From assembly GCA_035518775.1 (NCBI GenBank), contig DATIXH010000147.1:1-15983 (forward strand): a stretch of DNA of 15,983 nucleotides, in the 5' to 3' direction. Positions 1-6,169 of the stretch are shown piece after piece. Within the stretch, counting starts at the first letter, position 1, and the number at the start of each line of letters is the position of its first letter. Position numbers and translations under genes: made by a program. Under the pieces are notes generated by a model, which saw only the letters and a program-made list of their open reading frames with translations, searched no databases and had not been told where the DNA came from. This DNA comes from JBGPEQ01 sp035518775 (GTDB taxonomy: Bacteria; Pseudomonadota; Alphaproteobacteria; Dongiales; Dongiaceae).

Positions 1-290
1 CGGTGCGGGCGATGCCGAACAGACGGTCGCGCGCGGCCGCGGCGGCCGGATCGAGCGCGGCGTCGTCGGCCGGCATGAGGGCGATAACGGTGGCGATGTC
101 GCCGGCGACGCCGCGGGCGAGCCGCTTGGTCACGATATCCCAATGGGTCTCGTAGAACACCGAGGTGGTGACGACCTGCAGCAGCAGCAGCGGCGTGACG
201 ATGATCATGACCGAGCGTCCCAGCAGCGAGCGCGGCAGGAGGCGCCGCAGCCAGATCGTCGGCGTTTCATTGGCGAGGGCGAGGGCCATG
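1..290 (-). CDS. EnvZ-like sensor histidine kinase, N-terminal part only
   Basis: Reading the minus strand from ATG at 290 gives about 96 open codons with no stop before the window edge, so the gene is cut off. The protein begins MALALANETPTIWLRRLLPR, followed by a basic stretch and a hydrophobic segment (about residues 27-47, containing IIVTPLLLLQVVTT), then FYETHWDIVTKRLARGVAGD, as expected for the first membrane helix and start of the periplasmic sensor region of EnvZ-type kinases. The catalytic HAMP, HisKA and ATPase domains would lie outside the window. The gene follows the OmpR-family regulator on the same strand, the usual order of such pairs, but is separated from it by a repeat element. 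Only a weak AGG is seen upstream of the start. The kinase identity is inferred from the membrane-segment pattern and the neighbour. Confidence 0.75.
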
Positions 291-323
291 GTGGCGAAAC
301 CTGTTTCCGTGCAACGAAGAAGA

Positions 324-574
324 TTCACCGCAGAGGCGCAAAGAATGAAGTGTGCGATCAGATCGGTCCCCGAGCAGCGCCTCGTAGCTTCAGACACACT
401 CACCTGTCATTCCCGGGCAAGCGGGAATCCAGGGCCGCAGAACTCGTCGCTTACCCTGGACCCCCGCCTTCGCGGGGGTGACAATCTCAAATGTGATGGA
501 TGCCAGCCTTCGCCGGCATGACAACACGGATCAGCCACCCGCGTTCTTTCCCTTCTCTGTGCCTCTGCGGTTTA
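324..574. repeat. Nested inverted-repeat element between regulator and kinase genes
   Basis: Outer arms at 324-345 and 553-574 are inverted copies of a 22-nt sequence containing ACCGCAGAGGC, with 4 mismatches. Inside them, 405-434 and about 453-482 form a second inverted pair, 30 nt each with about 7 mismatches, of the type TGTCATTCCCGGGCAAGCGG. A third half-copy lies at about 494-522. Both motifs resemble dispersed intergenic repeats common in bacterial genomes. The element occupies almost the entire gap between the regulator stop (583) and kinase start (290) and would fold into a large hairpin in a shared transcript. No transposase and no clear target-site duplication are seen. Confidence 0.75.
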
Positions 575-582
575 CCCTATCG

Positions 583-1281
583 CTAGTCCGGCTGCAGCAT
601 GTAGCCGCGGCCGCGGACGGTCTGGAGGTAGCGGGGGAAGCGCGGGTCGGTTTCGAGCTTGCGGCGCAGGCGCGTCATCTGGACGTCGACCATGCGGCTG
701 CCGCCGGCGGGATCGGATTGCTGGCCGAGGGCCTCGCGCGACAGCGGCTGGCCGGGGGCGGCGGCCAACGCGGCCAGCAGGGCGGCCTCGCCGCCGGTGA
801 GGCGGATCTCCTGACCGCCGCGGCGCAACGTGCGACGCTCGAGATCGAAGCTGAAGGCGCCGAAACGCAGCTCGTGGCGGGTCGCCGGCGTTTCCGGCGG
901 CACCCGCCGCAGGATGGTACGGATGCGCAGCACGAGTTCGCGCGGCTCGAACGGCTTGGCCAGATAGTCGTCGGCGCCGGTCTCCAGGCCGGCGATCCGG
1001 TCCTCCGGCTCGCCCATGGCGGTCAGCAGCAGGATCGGCACACCGTTCCTCTGGCGCAGCGCGCGCGTCAACTCGAGGCCGCTCTCGCCGGGCATCATGA
1101 TGTCGAGCACCAGGAGATCGAAGGCGAAGCCCTCGAGCTTCCGGCGGGCGTCGGCGGCGTCGGTCGCGACCGTCACGCGGAAGCCCTGCTCGGTTAGGTA
1201 TTTGCGCAGCAGCTCGCGCAGGCGCTTGTCGTCGTCGACGACGAGTATGTGGGCCGGCTCTACGGTGGTCTCGTCGCTCAT
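583..1281 (-). CDS. OmpR-family response regulator (PetR-like)
   Basis: This is a two-domain transcription regulator of about 232 residues. The receiver domain (about residues 9-125) shows the acidic cluster VVDDD (16-18), the phospho-acceptor Asp60 in LVLDIMMPG, Thr87 and the conserved Lys109 in AKPFEPREL. The C-terminal winged helix (about 135-232) ends with the typical RRKLETDP and VRGRGYML of OmpR/PhoB proteins. The wording of the receiver resembles alphaproteobacterial PetR-type regulators. A TTG at 1290 would add three residues; I prefer ATG at 1281. No Shine-Dalgarno sequence precedes it, but a TATAAT-like box lies 9 nt upstream, which may mean a leaderless message. The downstream partner is the EnvZ-like kinase at 290-1. 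The target genes cannot be told from the sequence. Confidence 0.93.
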   Translation of the reverse strand: MSDETTVEPAHILVVDDDKRLRELLRKYLTEQGFRVTVATDAADARRKLEGFAFDLLVLDIMMPGESGLELTRALRQRNGVPILLLTAMGEPEDRIAGLETGADDYLAKPFEPRELVLRIRTILRRVPPETPATRHELRFGAFSFDLERRTLRRGGQEIRLTGGEAALLAALAAAPGQPLSREALGQQSDPAGGSRMVDVQMTRLRRKLETDPRFPRYLQTVRGRGYMLQPD

Positions 1282-1289
1282 GTCCGGCA

Positions 1290-1295
1290 ATTATA
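1290..1295 (-). promoter_or_regulatory. Candidate -10 box, response regulator gene
   Basis: The minus strand reads TTATAATT here, a perfect TATAAT, 8 nt before the ATG at 1281. There is no convincing -35 hexamer at the right distance. A start of transcription about 7 nt downstream would fall on or next to the ATG. Confidence 0.4.
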
Positions 1296-1326
1296 ACGCG
1301 GACGGCGGTGCGCTCCAGCGCGCCGA

Positions 1327-1355
1327 TTGCCCCTGCGCCCGGCCGGGCGTACTGT
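1327..1355 (+). promoter_or_regulatory. Candidate sigma-70 promoter, OmpA-like gene
   Basis: TTGCCC (1327-1332) and TACTGT (1350-1355) are separated by 17 nt and lie upstream of the ribosome binding site. The match to consensus is moderate (4/6 and 3/6). Confidence 0.3.
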
Positions 1356-1390
1356 TGGCGCTCCGGCAGAACCGACGGGGGAGAGCGCTC

Positions 1391-1831
1391 ATGAAGGGTC
1401 TGCGTCTCATGGTCGTGGCCGCGGCGGCGGCAGTCCTGCTGCCGCTCGGCGGCGGGAGTGCTTGGGCGGTCGGCGAGTGCCGCGCGCAATCGCTGGGCGT
1501 GCCCGGGCCTTCCTATGTGTACTTCGCCGTCGGCAGCACCAAGCTCGATGCCGAGGCGAAGAAGACGATCAAGGAGGTCGCGGAGCGCGCCAAGGCGCTC
1601 TATATCCGCAGCGTCTGCCTGCTGGGCAGCGCCGACAAGCAGGGCAACGAGCGCTCCAACTTCACGCTCTCGGTGAAGCGCGCCGAGGCCGTGGCCGCCG
1701 CGCTCGAAAAGGAGGGGGTGGCGGCCAAGACCATCAGCGTGGTCGGCAAGGGCGAGACCTACGGCGACTGGCTCAAGGTCTTCGAGGACAACCAGCAGGA
1801 CCGTAGCGTGAAGATCACGCTGACGAAGTGA
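1391..1831 (+). CDS. Small secreted OmpA-like peptidoglycan-associated protein
   Basis: The protein has 146 residues. Residues 1-26 form a Sec signal peptide (basic start, hydrophobic core, SAWA cleavage site). The rest is a single OmpA C-terminal-like domain: YVYFAVGSTKLD (42-53) corresponds to the first strand, and GSADKQGNERSNFTLSVKRA (79-98) matches the GHTDxxG...N..LS..RA signature with Asp82 and Arg97, the residues that bind diaminopimelate in this family. It is shorter than classic OmpA/Pal proteins and has no beta-barrel or lipobox, so it is probably a soluble periplasmic protein. Cys30 and Cys76 could form a disulphide. The ATG at 1391 follows a strong GGGGGAGAG ribosome binding site; a longer reading from further upstream lacks that support. 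It diverges from the response regulator. Binding to cell wall is inferred from the family. Confidence 0.85.
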   Translation: MKGLRLMVVAAAAAVLLPLGGGSAWAVGECRAQSLGVPGPSYVYFAVGSTKLDAEAKKTIKEVAERAKALYIRSVCLLGSADKQGNERSNFTLSVKRAEAVAAALEKEGVAAKTISVVGKGETYGDWLKVFEDNQQDRSVKITLTK

Positions 1832-1847
1832 GGCGGCGGCTGCACTC

Positions 1848-2297
1848 CTACTTCAGCTTGAAGACGAAGTCGTACTCCGTGCCCTTGTCGTTGCGGGCGT
1901 GCAGCGCCAGCGAGCCGCTGGCCTCGGCATACTCGCCGGTGCCGCCGGTGATCGCCAGCTCGGAATCGGCGGTGTCGTAGAACGGCCCCTCGACCGTGAT
2001 CTGGCCGTCGGCGAGCGTCGTCGTCCAGATGCATTCCCACGCCTTGCCCACGACGGTGCGCGCGCACCAGCCGTTGTCGGAGCCGGCCTTCTTGGCGTTG
2101 CCCTTGTCGTAGACCTCGTTGGCGAAGGTCAGGATGTCGCCGACGCTGTCGCCCTTGGCGCCGAGGTCGGTGACGGTGTCGCTGGTCGCGCGCTCGACCA
2201 GCGTGATGGCCTCGTCGGCGGCGACGCCGCCGGTCAGGAATGCAGACGTCAGCAACGCGGCAAGCGCGGCGGCGGACAAGGTTGTTCTCGCACCCAT
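1848..2297 (-). CDS. Secreted allene oxide cyclase/dirigent-like barrel protein
   Basis: The protein has 149 residues with a signal peptide (about 1-27, ending GGVAA before DEA). The mature part carries VGDILTFANEVYD (52-64), a CARTVVGKAWECIW segment (78-91), then GQITVEGPFYD and ITGGTGEYAEASGSL (117-130). The GGTGxYxxAxGxL motif is typical of the allene oxide cyclase/dirigent barrel fold. Bacterial members are mostly uncharacterised, so I assign the fold and not an enzymatic activity. Cys78 and Cys89 may pair in the periplasm. ATG at 2297 has an excellent GGGGGAGA ribosome binding site. It ends 16 nt from the convergent OmpA-like gene. The promoter with a perfect -35 at 2338-2367 gives it its own transcript. 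Confidence 0.8.
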   Translation of the reverse strand: MGARTTLSAAALAALLTSAFLTGGVAADEAITLVERATSDTVTDLGAKGDSVGDILTFANEVYDKGNAKKAGSDNGWCARTVVGKAWECIWTTTLADGQITVEGPFYDTADSELAITGGTGEYAEASGSLALHARNDKGTEYDFVFKLK

Positions 2298-2337
2298 GGC
2301 TCTCCCCCGATCGTTGAACGAGTCTGTCAGGTTCGGG

Positions 2338-2367
2338 ATTGTCGCGGCGCGTCCGTCGGCCTGTCAA
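2338..2367 (-). promoter_or_regulatory. Sigma-70-type promoter of the barrel protein gene
   Basis: On the minus strand TTGACA (2367-2362, perfect -35) is followed after 18 nt by GACAAT (2343-2338, 4/6 match to -10). Transcription would begin near 2331, giving a leader of about 33 nt that contains the GGGGGAGA ribosome binding site. Confidence 0.55.
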
Positions 2368-2390
2368 GCACTGGTCGAAGGACACCACCG

Positions 2391-2419
2391 AAACGAAAGG
2401 GGCGGCTTGCCGCCGCCCC
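2391..2419 (-). terminator. Rho-independent terminator after the cysteine peptidase gene
   Basis: An 8-bp GC-rich stem (GGGGCGGC at 2399-2406 with GCCGCCCC at 2412-2419) and 5-nt loop is followed, on the minus strand, by TTTCGTTT. It lies about 60 nt past the peptidase stop and before the next gene's promoter. Confidence 0.7.
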
Positions 2420-2477
2420 GAAGTTCACTCTGGCCCTGTTATCGTCCTCGCGCGGGCCGGCGTTGCGACCTTGGATC

Positions 2478-3422
2478 TCAGGGGTTGAACTGGCCCGTCT
2501 CGACCCAGTTGGCGGACACCATGCTCCACCAGTCGTCGGCCAGGCCCTGCGTCACGTACTTGTAGGACAGCCAGCCGTAGCCGGCGTTGGCCCAGCCGGG
2601 GCCCCAGGAGTTGCGGACGAGCAGGGCGCCCTTGTCGGCGCCGATCATGAGGTTGTCGTCGTAGCCGGCGGCGATGTTGGCGTGGCCGCCGCGGTAGTGG
2701 CTGCTCGGGCCGGGATAGGCGATCAGCCCGCCGGGCAGCGGGTGGTCGTAGTCGCTGTAGACCGGGAAACCGAACATGCTGGGGAAGCCGGCGGCCAGGA
2801 ACACCTTGATGTTGGCGAGCGCCTGGGCCGTCGACGCGCCCGCGGGATCGAGCCGGAAATACTTGATGGCCTTGTAGTTCGCGCCGAACGCGTAGCAGAA
2901 GGCGGGCGGCTCGACGTCGTAGCGGGTGTTGGAGGCCGGCGGACGTCCGTCATAGGGCCAGTAGCGCTCGGGCACGGCGCCGAACAGCACGAGCGCCTCC
3001 ATGGCGGTGCGCAGATAGGCGCCGGTGTCGCCGGTCCAGCCGAGCAGGTCGCGCTCCGCCTTGTAGAGGAACAGGCGGGAGGCGTCGACGTAGCTGCCGC
3101 CGGCGCGGCGCTCGAAATATTCGAGCAGTCCGGCCGCGGCGTTCGCCGTGCAGGAGCCGAGCTGGCCCTGGTCCTCGATCGGCGAGAACCACGGCCGCAG
3201 GTCGACCTTGGCCGGCAGCGCGGCCGGCGCCGCGATGAGGTCGCGCGCGCCGGCGGTCTTGAGGGCCGATACGAACGGGGCGGCCGCCGTCTTGCTGAGC
3301 AGCGGGGCCACGGCGTCGTGCGTCGGGGAGTAGTCGTTCGGCTTCGGCACGTCCGGAAGCCAACCCAGGCCACGCTGCTGGTCTACGCCACCCGGTTGTT
3401 CCAAGGCAGGAAGTTCGTCCAT
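2478..3422 (-). CDS. Papain-like C1 family cysteine peptidase
   Basis: The protein has 314 residues. All active-site elements of C1A peptidases are present: Gln85 (oxyanion hole) and nucleophile Cys91 in DQGQLGSCTANA, His247 in GGHANIAAGYDD, and Asn271 in LVRNSWGPGW, followed by the usual GYGWLSYKYV. The short N-terminal part (about 1-75) contains GWLPDVPKPNDYS, a motif seen before many bacterial C1 domains, and is much shorter than a classical inhibitor propeptide. No signal peptide or membrane segment is visible, so it may be cytoplasmic or exported by another route. I chose ATG at 3422 because GGAG sits 6 nt upstream; ATG at 3434 is possible but has no ribosome binding site. Substrate unknown. 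A terminator follows the gene, so it is probably transcribed alone. Confidence 0.88.
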   Translation of the reverse strand: MDELPALEQPGGVDQQRGLGWLPDVPKPNDYSPTHDAVAPLLSKTAAAPFVSALKTAGARDLIAAPAALPAKVDLRPWFSPIEDQGQLGSCTANAAAGLLEYFERRAGGSYVDASRLFLYKAERDLLGWTGDTGAYLRTAMEALVLFGAVPERYWPYDGRPPASNTRYDVEPPAFCYAFGANYKAIKYFRLDPAGASTAQALANIKVFLAAGFPSMFGFPVYSDYDHPLPGGLIAYPGPSSHYRGGHANIAAGYDDNLMIGADKGALLVRNSWGPGWANAGYGWLSYKYVTQGLADDWWSMVSANWVETGQFNP

Positions 3423-3517
3423 AGCTGTCTCCATGTCTGAACCGGCGCGCGGGCACGATGGGATCGCCGATGCCGGCGGCCGGTCCGCGACAATCGCGCG
3501 CGGCGTCGTGCGCCTGC

Positions 3518-3533
3518 TGTGACCGCCGTCACG
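3518..3533. promoter_or_regulatory. Possible CRP/FNR-type operator upstream of the peptidase gene
   Basis: TGTGA-CCGCCG-TCACG matches the CRP-type pattern TGTGA-N6-TCACA at 9 of 10 positions. It lies about 96 nt upstream of the peptidase start. One such match is expected about every 30 kb by chance, so this is only a candidate. Confidence 0.22.
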
Positions 3534-3638
3534 AATTCCAACGGTTACCGCGCGGGAGGTACGGGAGAAATGGAAACCGAGTGAGGGAAAGAGCGCAGTC
3601 GCTAAAATATGGGGCCAAAGTGGCCTTCTCGGCGGGCC

Positions 3639-3685
3639 CTTGCGGCGCCGCAAGCGCGGCACCCGCCCTTTGCGGGCGGGTGCCG
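3639..3685 (-). terminator. Double hairpin after the PRC-barrel gene
   Basis: A perfect 12-bp stem (3657-3668 with 3674-3685, loop of 5 nt) starts 9 nt beyond the PRC gene stop. It is followed on the minus strand by a second perfect palindrome, CTTGCGGCGCCGCAAG (3639-3654). There is no U-rich tail on either strand, so it is either an atypical terminator or an mRNA-protecting structure. Confidence 0.5.
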
Positions 3686-3693
3686 GGGAGACG

Positions 3694-4290
3694 CTACTGT
3701 GTAGATGTCGGCGACGGGGCCGCGGGCGCCGTCGTCTGCTGCTGCTCGGCTGCGATCGTGTCCTTTGTCTTGAAGTCAGGCGCGACCTTCAGCTGGTCGG
3801 CGGTGTAGTTCACCTTGACCATGTCTTCCTGCGGCGCCACCTGGACCTCGTCCCATTTGATGCCGACGGACTTGCCGCCGATGCCGAGAAGGCCGCCGAC
3901 CTTCAGCACGACGCCGACGATCTTGCCGTCCTTGTCGAACACGATGTCGTGCACCGAGCCGACTTTCTGGCCCTCGGCGTTGTAGACCGAGGTGCCGATC
4001 AGCTTGTCGGCGCGCATGTCCGTCGCCTGCTCGGCCGGAATGATGGCGTCGGCGGGCGGCGGCGTCACCTGCTGCTCGGCCGTCGTTGCAGGCTGCGCCG
4101 CTGGGGCGGCCTGATCCTGCGCCGTCGGTGCCGGCGGCGTAGCCGGCGCGCTCTGATTCTCGGTCGTAGGCGGCGTCGTCTGCATGGTCGGCGTCTGGCC
4201 GGCGGGCTGCGTGCTATTGCTGTCCTGTGCCAGCACCGGCGTGGCCATGAAGGCGGCGAGCGCCGTCGTGAGAAGAAGCTGTTTCACCAT
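3694..4290 (-). CDS. Secreted PRC-barrel domain protein
   Basis: The protein has 198 residues. Residues 1-21 are a Sec signal peptide (MVKQLLLTTALAAFMATPVLA, cleavage before QDS). Residues 22-90 are a low-complexity linker rich in Pro, Thr, Gln and Ala. Residues 91-165 are a PRC-barrel: LIGTSVYNAEGQKVGSVHDI, VFDKDGKIVGVVLKVGGLLGIGGKSVGIKWDEV. The tail is again Gln/Thr/Pro rich. PRC-barrels are small beta-barrels that act in protein or RNA binding; exported alphaproteobacterial versions are common and poorly understood. The start is certain: AAGGAGGT lies 5 nt before ATG 4290. It is a monocistronic unit bounded by the oxygenase gene upstream and hairpins downstream. A role at the envelope is inferred only from the signal peptide. 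Confidence 0.88.
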   Translation of the reverse strand: MVKQLLLTTALAAFMATPVLAQDSNSTQPAGQTPTMQTTPPTTENQSAPATPPAPTAQDQAAPAAQPATTAEQQVTPPPADAIIPAEQATDMRADKLIGTSVYNAEGQKVGSVHDIVFDKDGKIVGVVLKVGGLLGIGGKSVGIKWDEVQVAPQEDMVKVNYTADQLKVAPDFKTKDTIAAEQQQTTAPAAPSPTSTQ

Positions 4291-4531
4291 TGCATACCTC
4301 CTTCGTCGCAGGGCTGCGAACGAATCTCCGTTTGTCGCTCTCATGTGAGGGCACCGACGGATGAGTGGAAGAGGCGGCCCGGGAAATGGCACAAGCGCCG
4401 CGGCGCTCAGGATGAGAAACGCACGGAAAACAGGCCGTTTCTTCCAATGTGATATTCTTATGTCGGCGATGCCACGCAGTTCGCACGGAGGCTTTGCCCA
4501 AGTGGCCCGAGCAGCGCGATGGGGCAGCCCC

Positions 4532-5557
4532 CTAGCGCAGGAAGGTGAACAGGCCGAAGCGGCGGCCGCGCGTCACCGGCTGCGCCTCGTGCAGCAGGTT
4601 GCAGGAAAAGGCGACGCCGCCGCCGGCGGCAGGCCGGTAGAAGCGGCGGCCGTATTCGGGAAAGCACAGGCCGCCGCCCTCGAAGTCGTCGTTGAGGTTG
4701 ACGCTGAGGGCGAAGCGGCGCGGCTTGGCGGGATCGCCGGCGTCGTCGCGGTGCGGCCGGAACCAGCCGCCGTCGCCGGCGTCATAGCAGCCGATGCGCG
4801 CGATCTCGTAGGAGCGCACGCGGAACTGGAAGGCCTTGAACACCTCCGGCACGACGCGCGCCAGCAGGCGGTCGCGGATGACGAGGTTCGTGGGATTGCT
4901 GTCCTCGGGGATCAGCACGTCGGTGCGGCGCTTCACGACGCCGTCGCTGCGCGCGGCATAGTCGGCCTGGCCGGGGGTGCCGCGCGTCACCTCGTTGGCG
5001 CGCTTGTCGCCCTGGCCCCAGTAGTCGATGAGCCGCTGGCACAGCTCCGGCTCGAAGATCCCGGGCACCTGCAGCACGGGGGCGTGGGGCGGGGCGGCGG
5101 CCGCCTCGTCGGCGTCGTTGAGCCGGCGGCAGAGATCGAGCGCGGACGCGAGGGCATCAACGCCGAAGAGTCCGGCCACGCGCTGGTTGCGGTCAAGCAC
5201 AGCCACGCTGGAGTCGAAGCGGCCGATCACCTCGTTGCGCGCATCGGCCAGGATGGAGAACGGCAGGTGCCGGGTCTCGACCAGCGCCCGGTTGTCGGCG
5301 ACGCCCAGCCGGCTCGCGGCCAGCACGCGTGCGTCGGCGGCGACGAACTCCGCGTACAGCTCGCGCAGCCGCGCCAGCGCCTCCGTCGCCTGGGCATCGT
5401 GGCACAGCAGCACGACGACGGGATGGCCGGCGATGTGCTGATGATGGAACGCCATCGCCTCGCCGCGCTGATCCTGCAGGATCGCGGTGGGCGCGAAATC
5501 GCCGACCCGCAGCGGCGGAAGATCAGGCACCTGGGCGCTCACGACAAAGTGGGACAC
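4532..5557 (-). CDS. Redoxin-like / 2OG-Fe(II) prolyl-hydroxylase-type fusion protein
   Basis: The protein has 341 residues. Residues 10-145 look like a thioredoxin-fold peroxiredoxin domain (VPDLPPLRVGDFAP start, VVVLLCHDA, then FSILADARNEVIGRF and AVLDRNQRVAGLF). Cys52 is the only candidate active cysteine and does not sit in the normal PxxxTxxC motif. Residues 160-341 are a prolyl-4-hydroxylase-like dioxygenase: iron ligands His269 and Asp271 in FRPHRDDAGD and His323 in LLHEAQPV, with Arg332 for 2-oxoglutarate. It probably hydroxylates a protein or small molecule. The start is uncertain: GTG 5557 lies inside a repeat element and has no ribosome binding site; GTG 5542 would remove five residues. 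It follows the MarR gene on the same strand, about 100 nt away, so co-transcription is possible. Confidence 0.83.
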   Translation of the reverse strand: MSHFVVSAQVPDLPPLRVGDFAPTAILQDQRGEAMAFHHQHIAGHPVVVLLCHDAQATEALARLRELYAEFVAADARVLAASRLGVADNRALVETRHLPFSILADARNEVIGRFDSSVAVLDRNQRVAGLFGVDALASALDLCRRLNDADEAAAAPPHAPVLQVPGIFEPELCQRLIDYWGQGDKRANEVTRGTPGQADYAARSDGVVKRRTDVLIPEDSNPTNLVIRDRLLARVVPEVFKAFQFRVRSYEIARIGCYDAGDGGWFRPHRDDAGDPAKPRRFALSVNLNDDFEGGGLCFPEYGRRFYRPAAGGGVAFSCNLLHEAQPVTRGRRFGLFTFLR

Positions 5558-5645
5558 GGATGAACACAGATGTGGATCTTGCGCGCCGAAGGCGCGCGAT
5601 GGCCCTTATCCGTGTTCATCTGTGCTCATCTGTGTTCATCTGTGG
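5555..5645. repeat. Hairpin-forming repeat with 10-nt tandem units
   Basis: Positions 5611-5645 contain three and a half copies of a 10-nt unit, YGTGYTCATC. A related inverted copy (CACGGATGAACACAGATG) is at 5555-5572. Between them is a 7-bp hairpin, GCGCGCC-GAA-GGCGCGC (5581-5597). The sequence resembles the GATGAACACAGATG-type intergenic repeat scattered in many bacterial genomes. It fills the gap between the MarR and oxygenase genes. Confidence 0.7.
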
Positions 5646-5655
5646 TCCCTTACCA

Positions 5656-6156
5656 TCAACGCCGCGCGCTCGCCGTCGGGCGCTGGAACTTCGTGCGGTC
5701 CTGGTCGTTGATCAGGCCGCCCAGCACCTTGCGGAAGCCGTCGACGGCGTCGGCGCCGGCGGCGCGGTAGGCGCGGGCGACGAGCGCGCGCTGCGCCTCG
5801 GTCAGGCGGCGCTCGAGTTCGGCCCCCTGCGCCGTCAGCTCGAGCAGGCGCTGGCGGCGGTCGCGCGGTCCCGGGCGCTGGGTGATGAAGCCCTGCCGCA
5901 CGAGCTGGCCGAGCACGCGCGACAGGCTCTGCTTGGTGATCTTGAGGATGTCGAGCAGCGCCGCCACCGGCATGCCGGGATTGCGGCCGACGAAATAGAT
6001 GACGCGATGATGCGCGCGCCCGAAGCCGTACTGCAGCAGCATCGCGTCGGCCTCGGAGGTGAAGTCCCGGTAGGCGTAGAACAGCAGCTCGATGCCCTGG
6101 CGCAGGTCCTCCTCGCGCAGGAACAAGGGATTGGCCGGGGATTTTATGTCAGCCAT
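5656..6156 (-). CDS. MarR-family transcriptional regulator
   Basis: The protein has 166 residues, normal for MarR proteins, which act as dimeric repressors that release DNA on binding small phenolic or oxidised ligands. The winged-helix region is at about 45-115: HHRVIYFVGRNPGMPVAALL, then the recognition helix LKITKQSLSRVLGQLVRQGF (71-90) and the wing with ITQRPGPRDRRQRLLELTAQG. Helices at both ends (14-40, 112-150) would form the dimer interface. ATG 6156 has no ribosome binding site and sits in the middle of a palindrome that I take as its own operator. A candidate promoter places transcription start next to the ATG. It diverges from the aminotransferase gene and may be co-transcribed with the oxygenase fusion. 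Ligand unknown. A longer in-frame reading extending to 7188 is an antisense shadow of the aminotransferase gene. Confidence 0.9.
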   Translation of the reverse strand: MADIKSPANPLFLREEDLRQGIELLFYAYRDFTSEADAMLLQYGFGRAHHRVIYFVGRNPGMPVAALLDILKITKQSLSRVLGQLVRQGFITQRPGPRDRRQRLLELTAQGAELERRLTEAQRALVARAYRAAGADAVDGFRKVLGGLINDQDRTKFQRPTASARR

Positions 6157-6169
6157 GTTGACATATTTT
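6141..6169. promoter_or_regulatory. Palindromic MarR-type operator centred on the marR start codon
   Basis: TATGTCA (6145-6151) and TGACATA (6159-6165) are perfect inverted arms separated by 7 nt. With the A/T-rich flanks the match extends to 9 of 11 positions per arm. The centre (6155) is the middle of the MarR ATG. The palindrome also includes a perfect TTGACA (6158-6163) on the plus strand, at the right side to serve the divergent aminotransferase gene. Autorepression is inferred from MarR-family habits. Confidence 0.6.

Noticed and set aside
1899..3440. A 513-residue plus-strand open frame spanning the barrel protein and peptidase genes
   Set aside because: It crosses two real minus-strand genes, a promoter and a terminator, and has shadow composition.
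4400..4465. EcfG-type (GGAAC-N16/17-CGTT) stress promoter for the PRC-barrel gene
   Set aside because: The nearest match is GGAAG with a 19-nt gap to CGTT; base and spacing both deviate.
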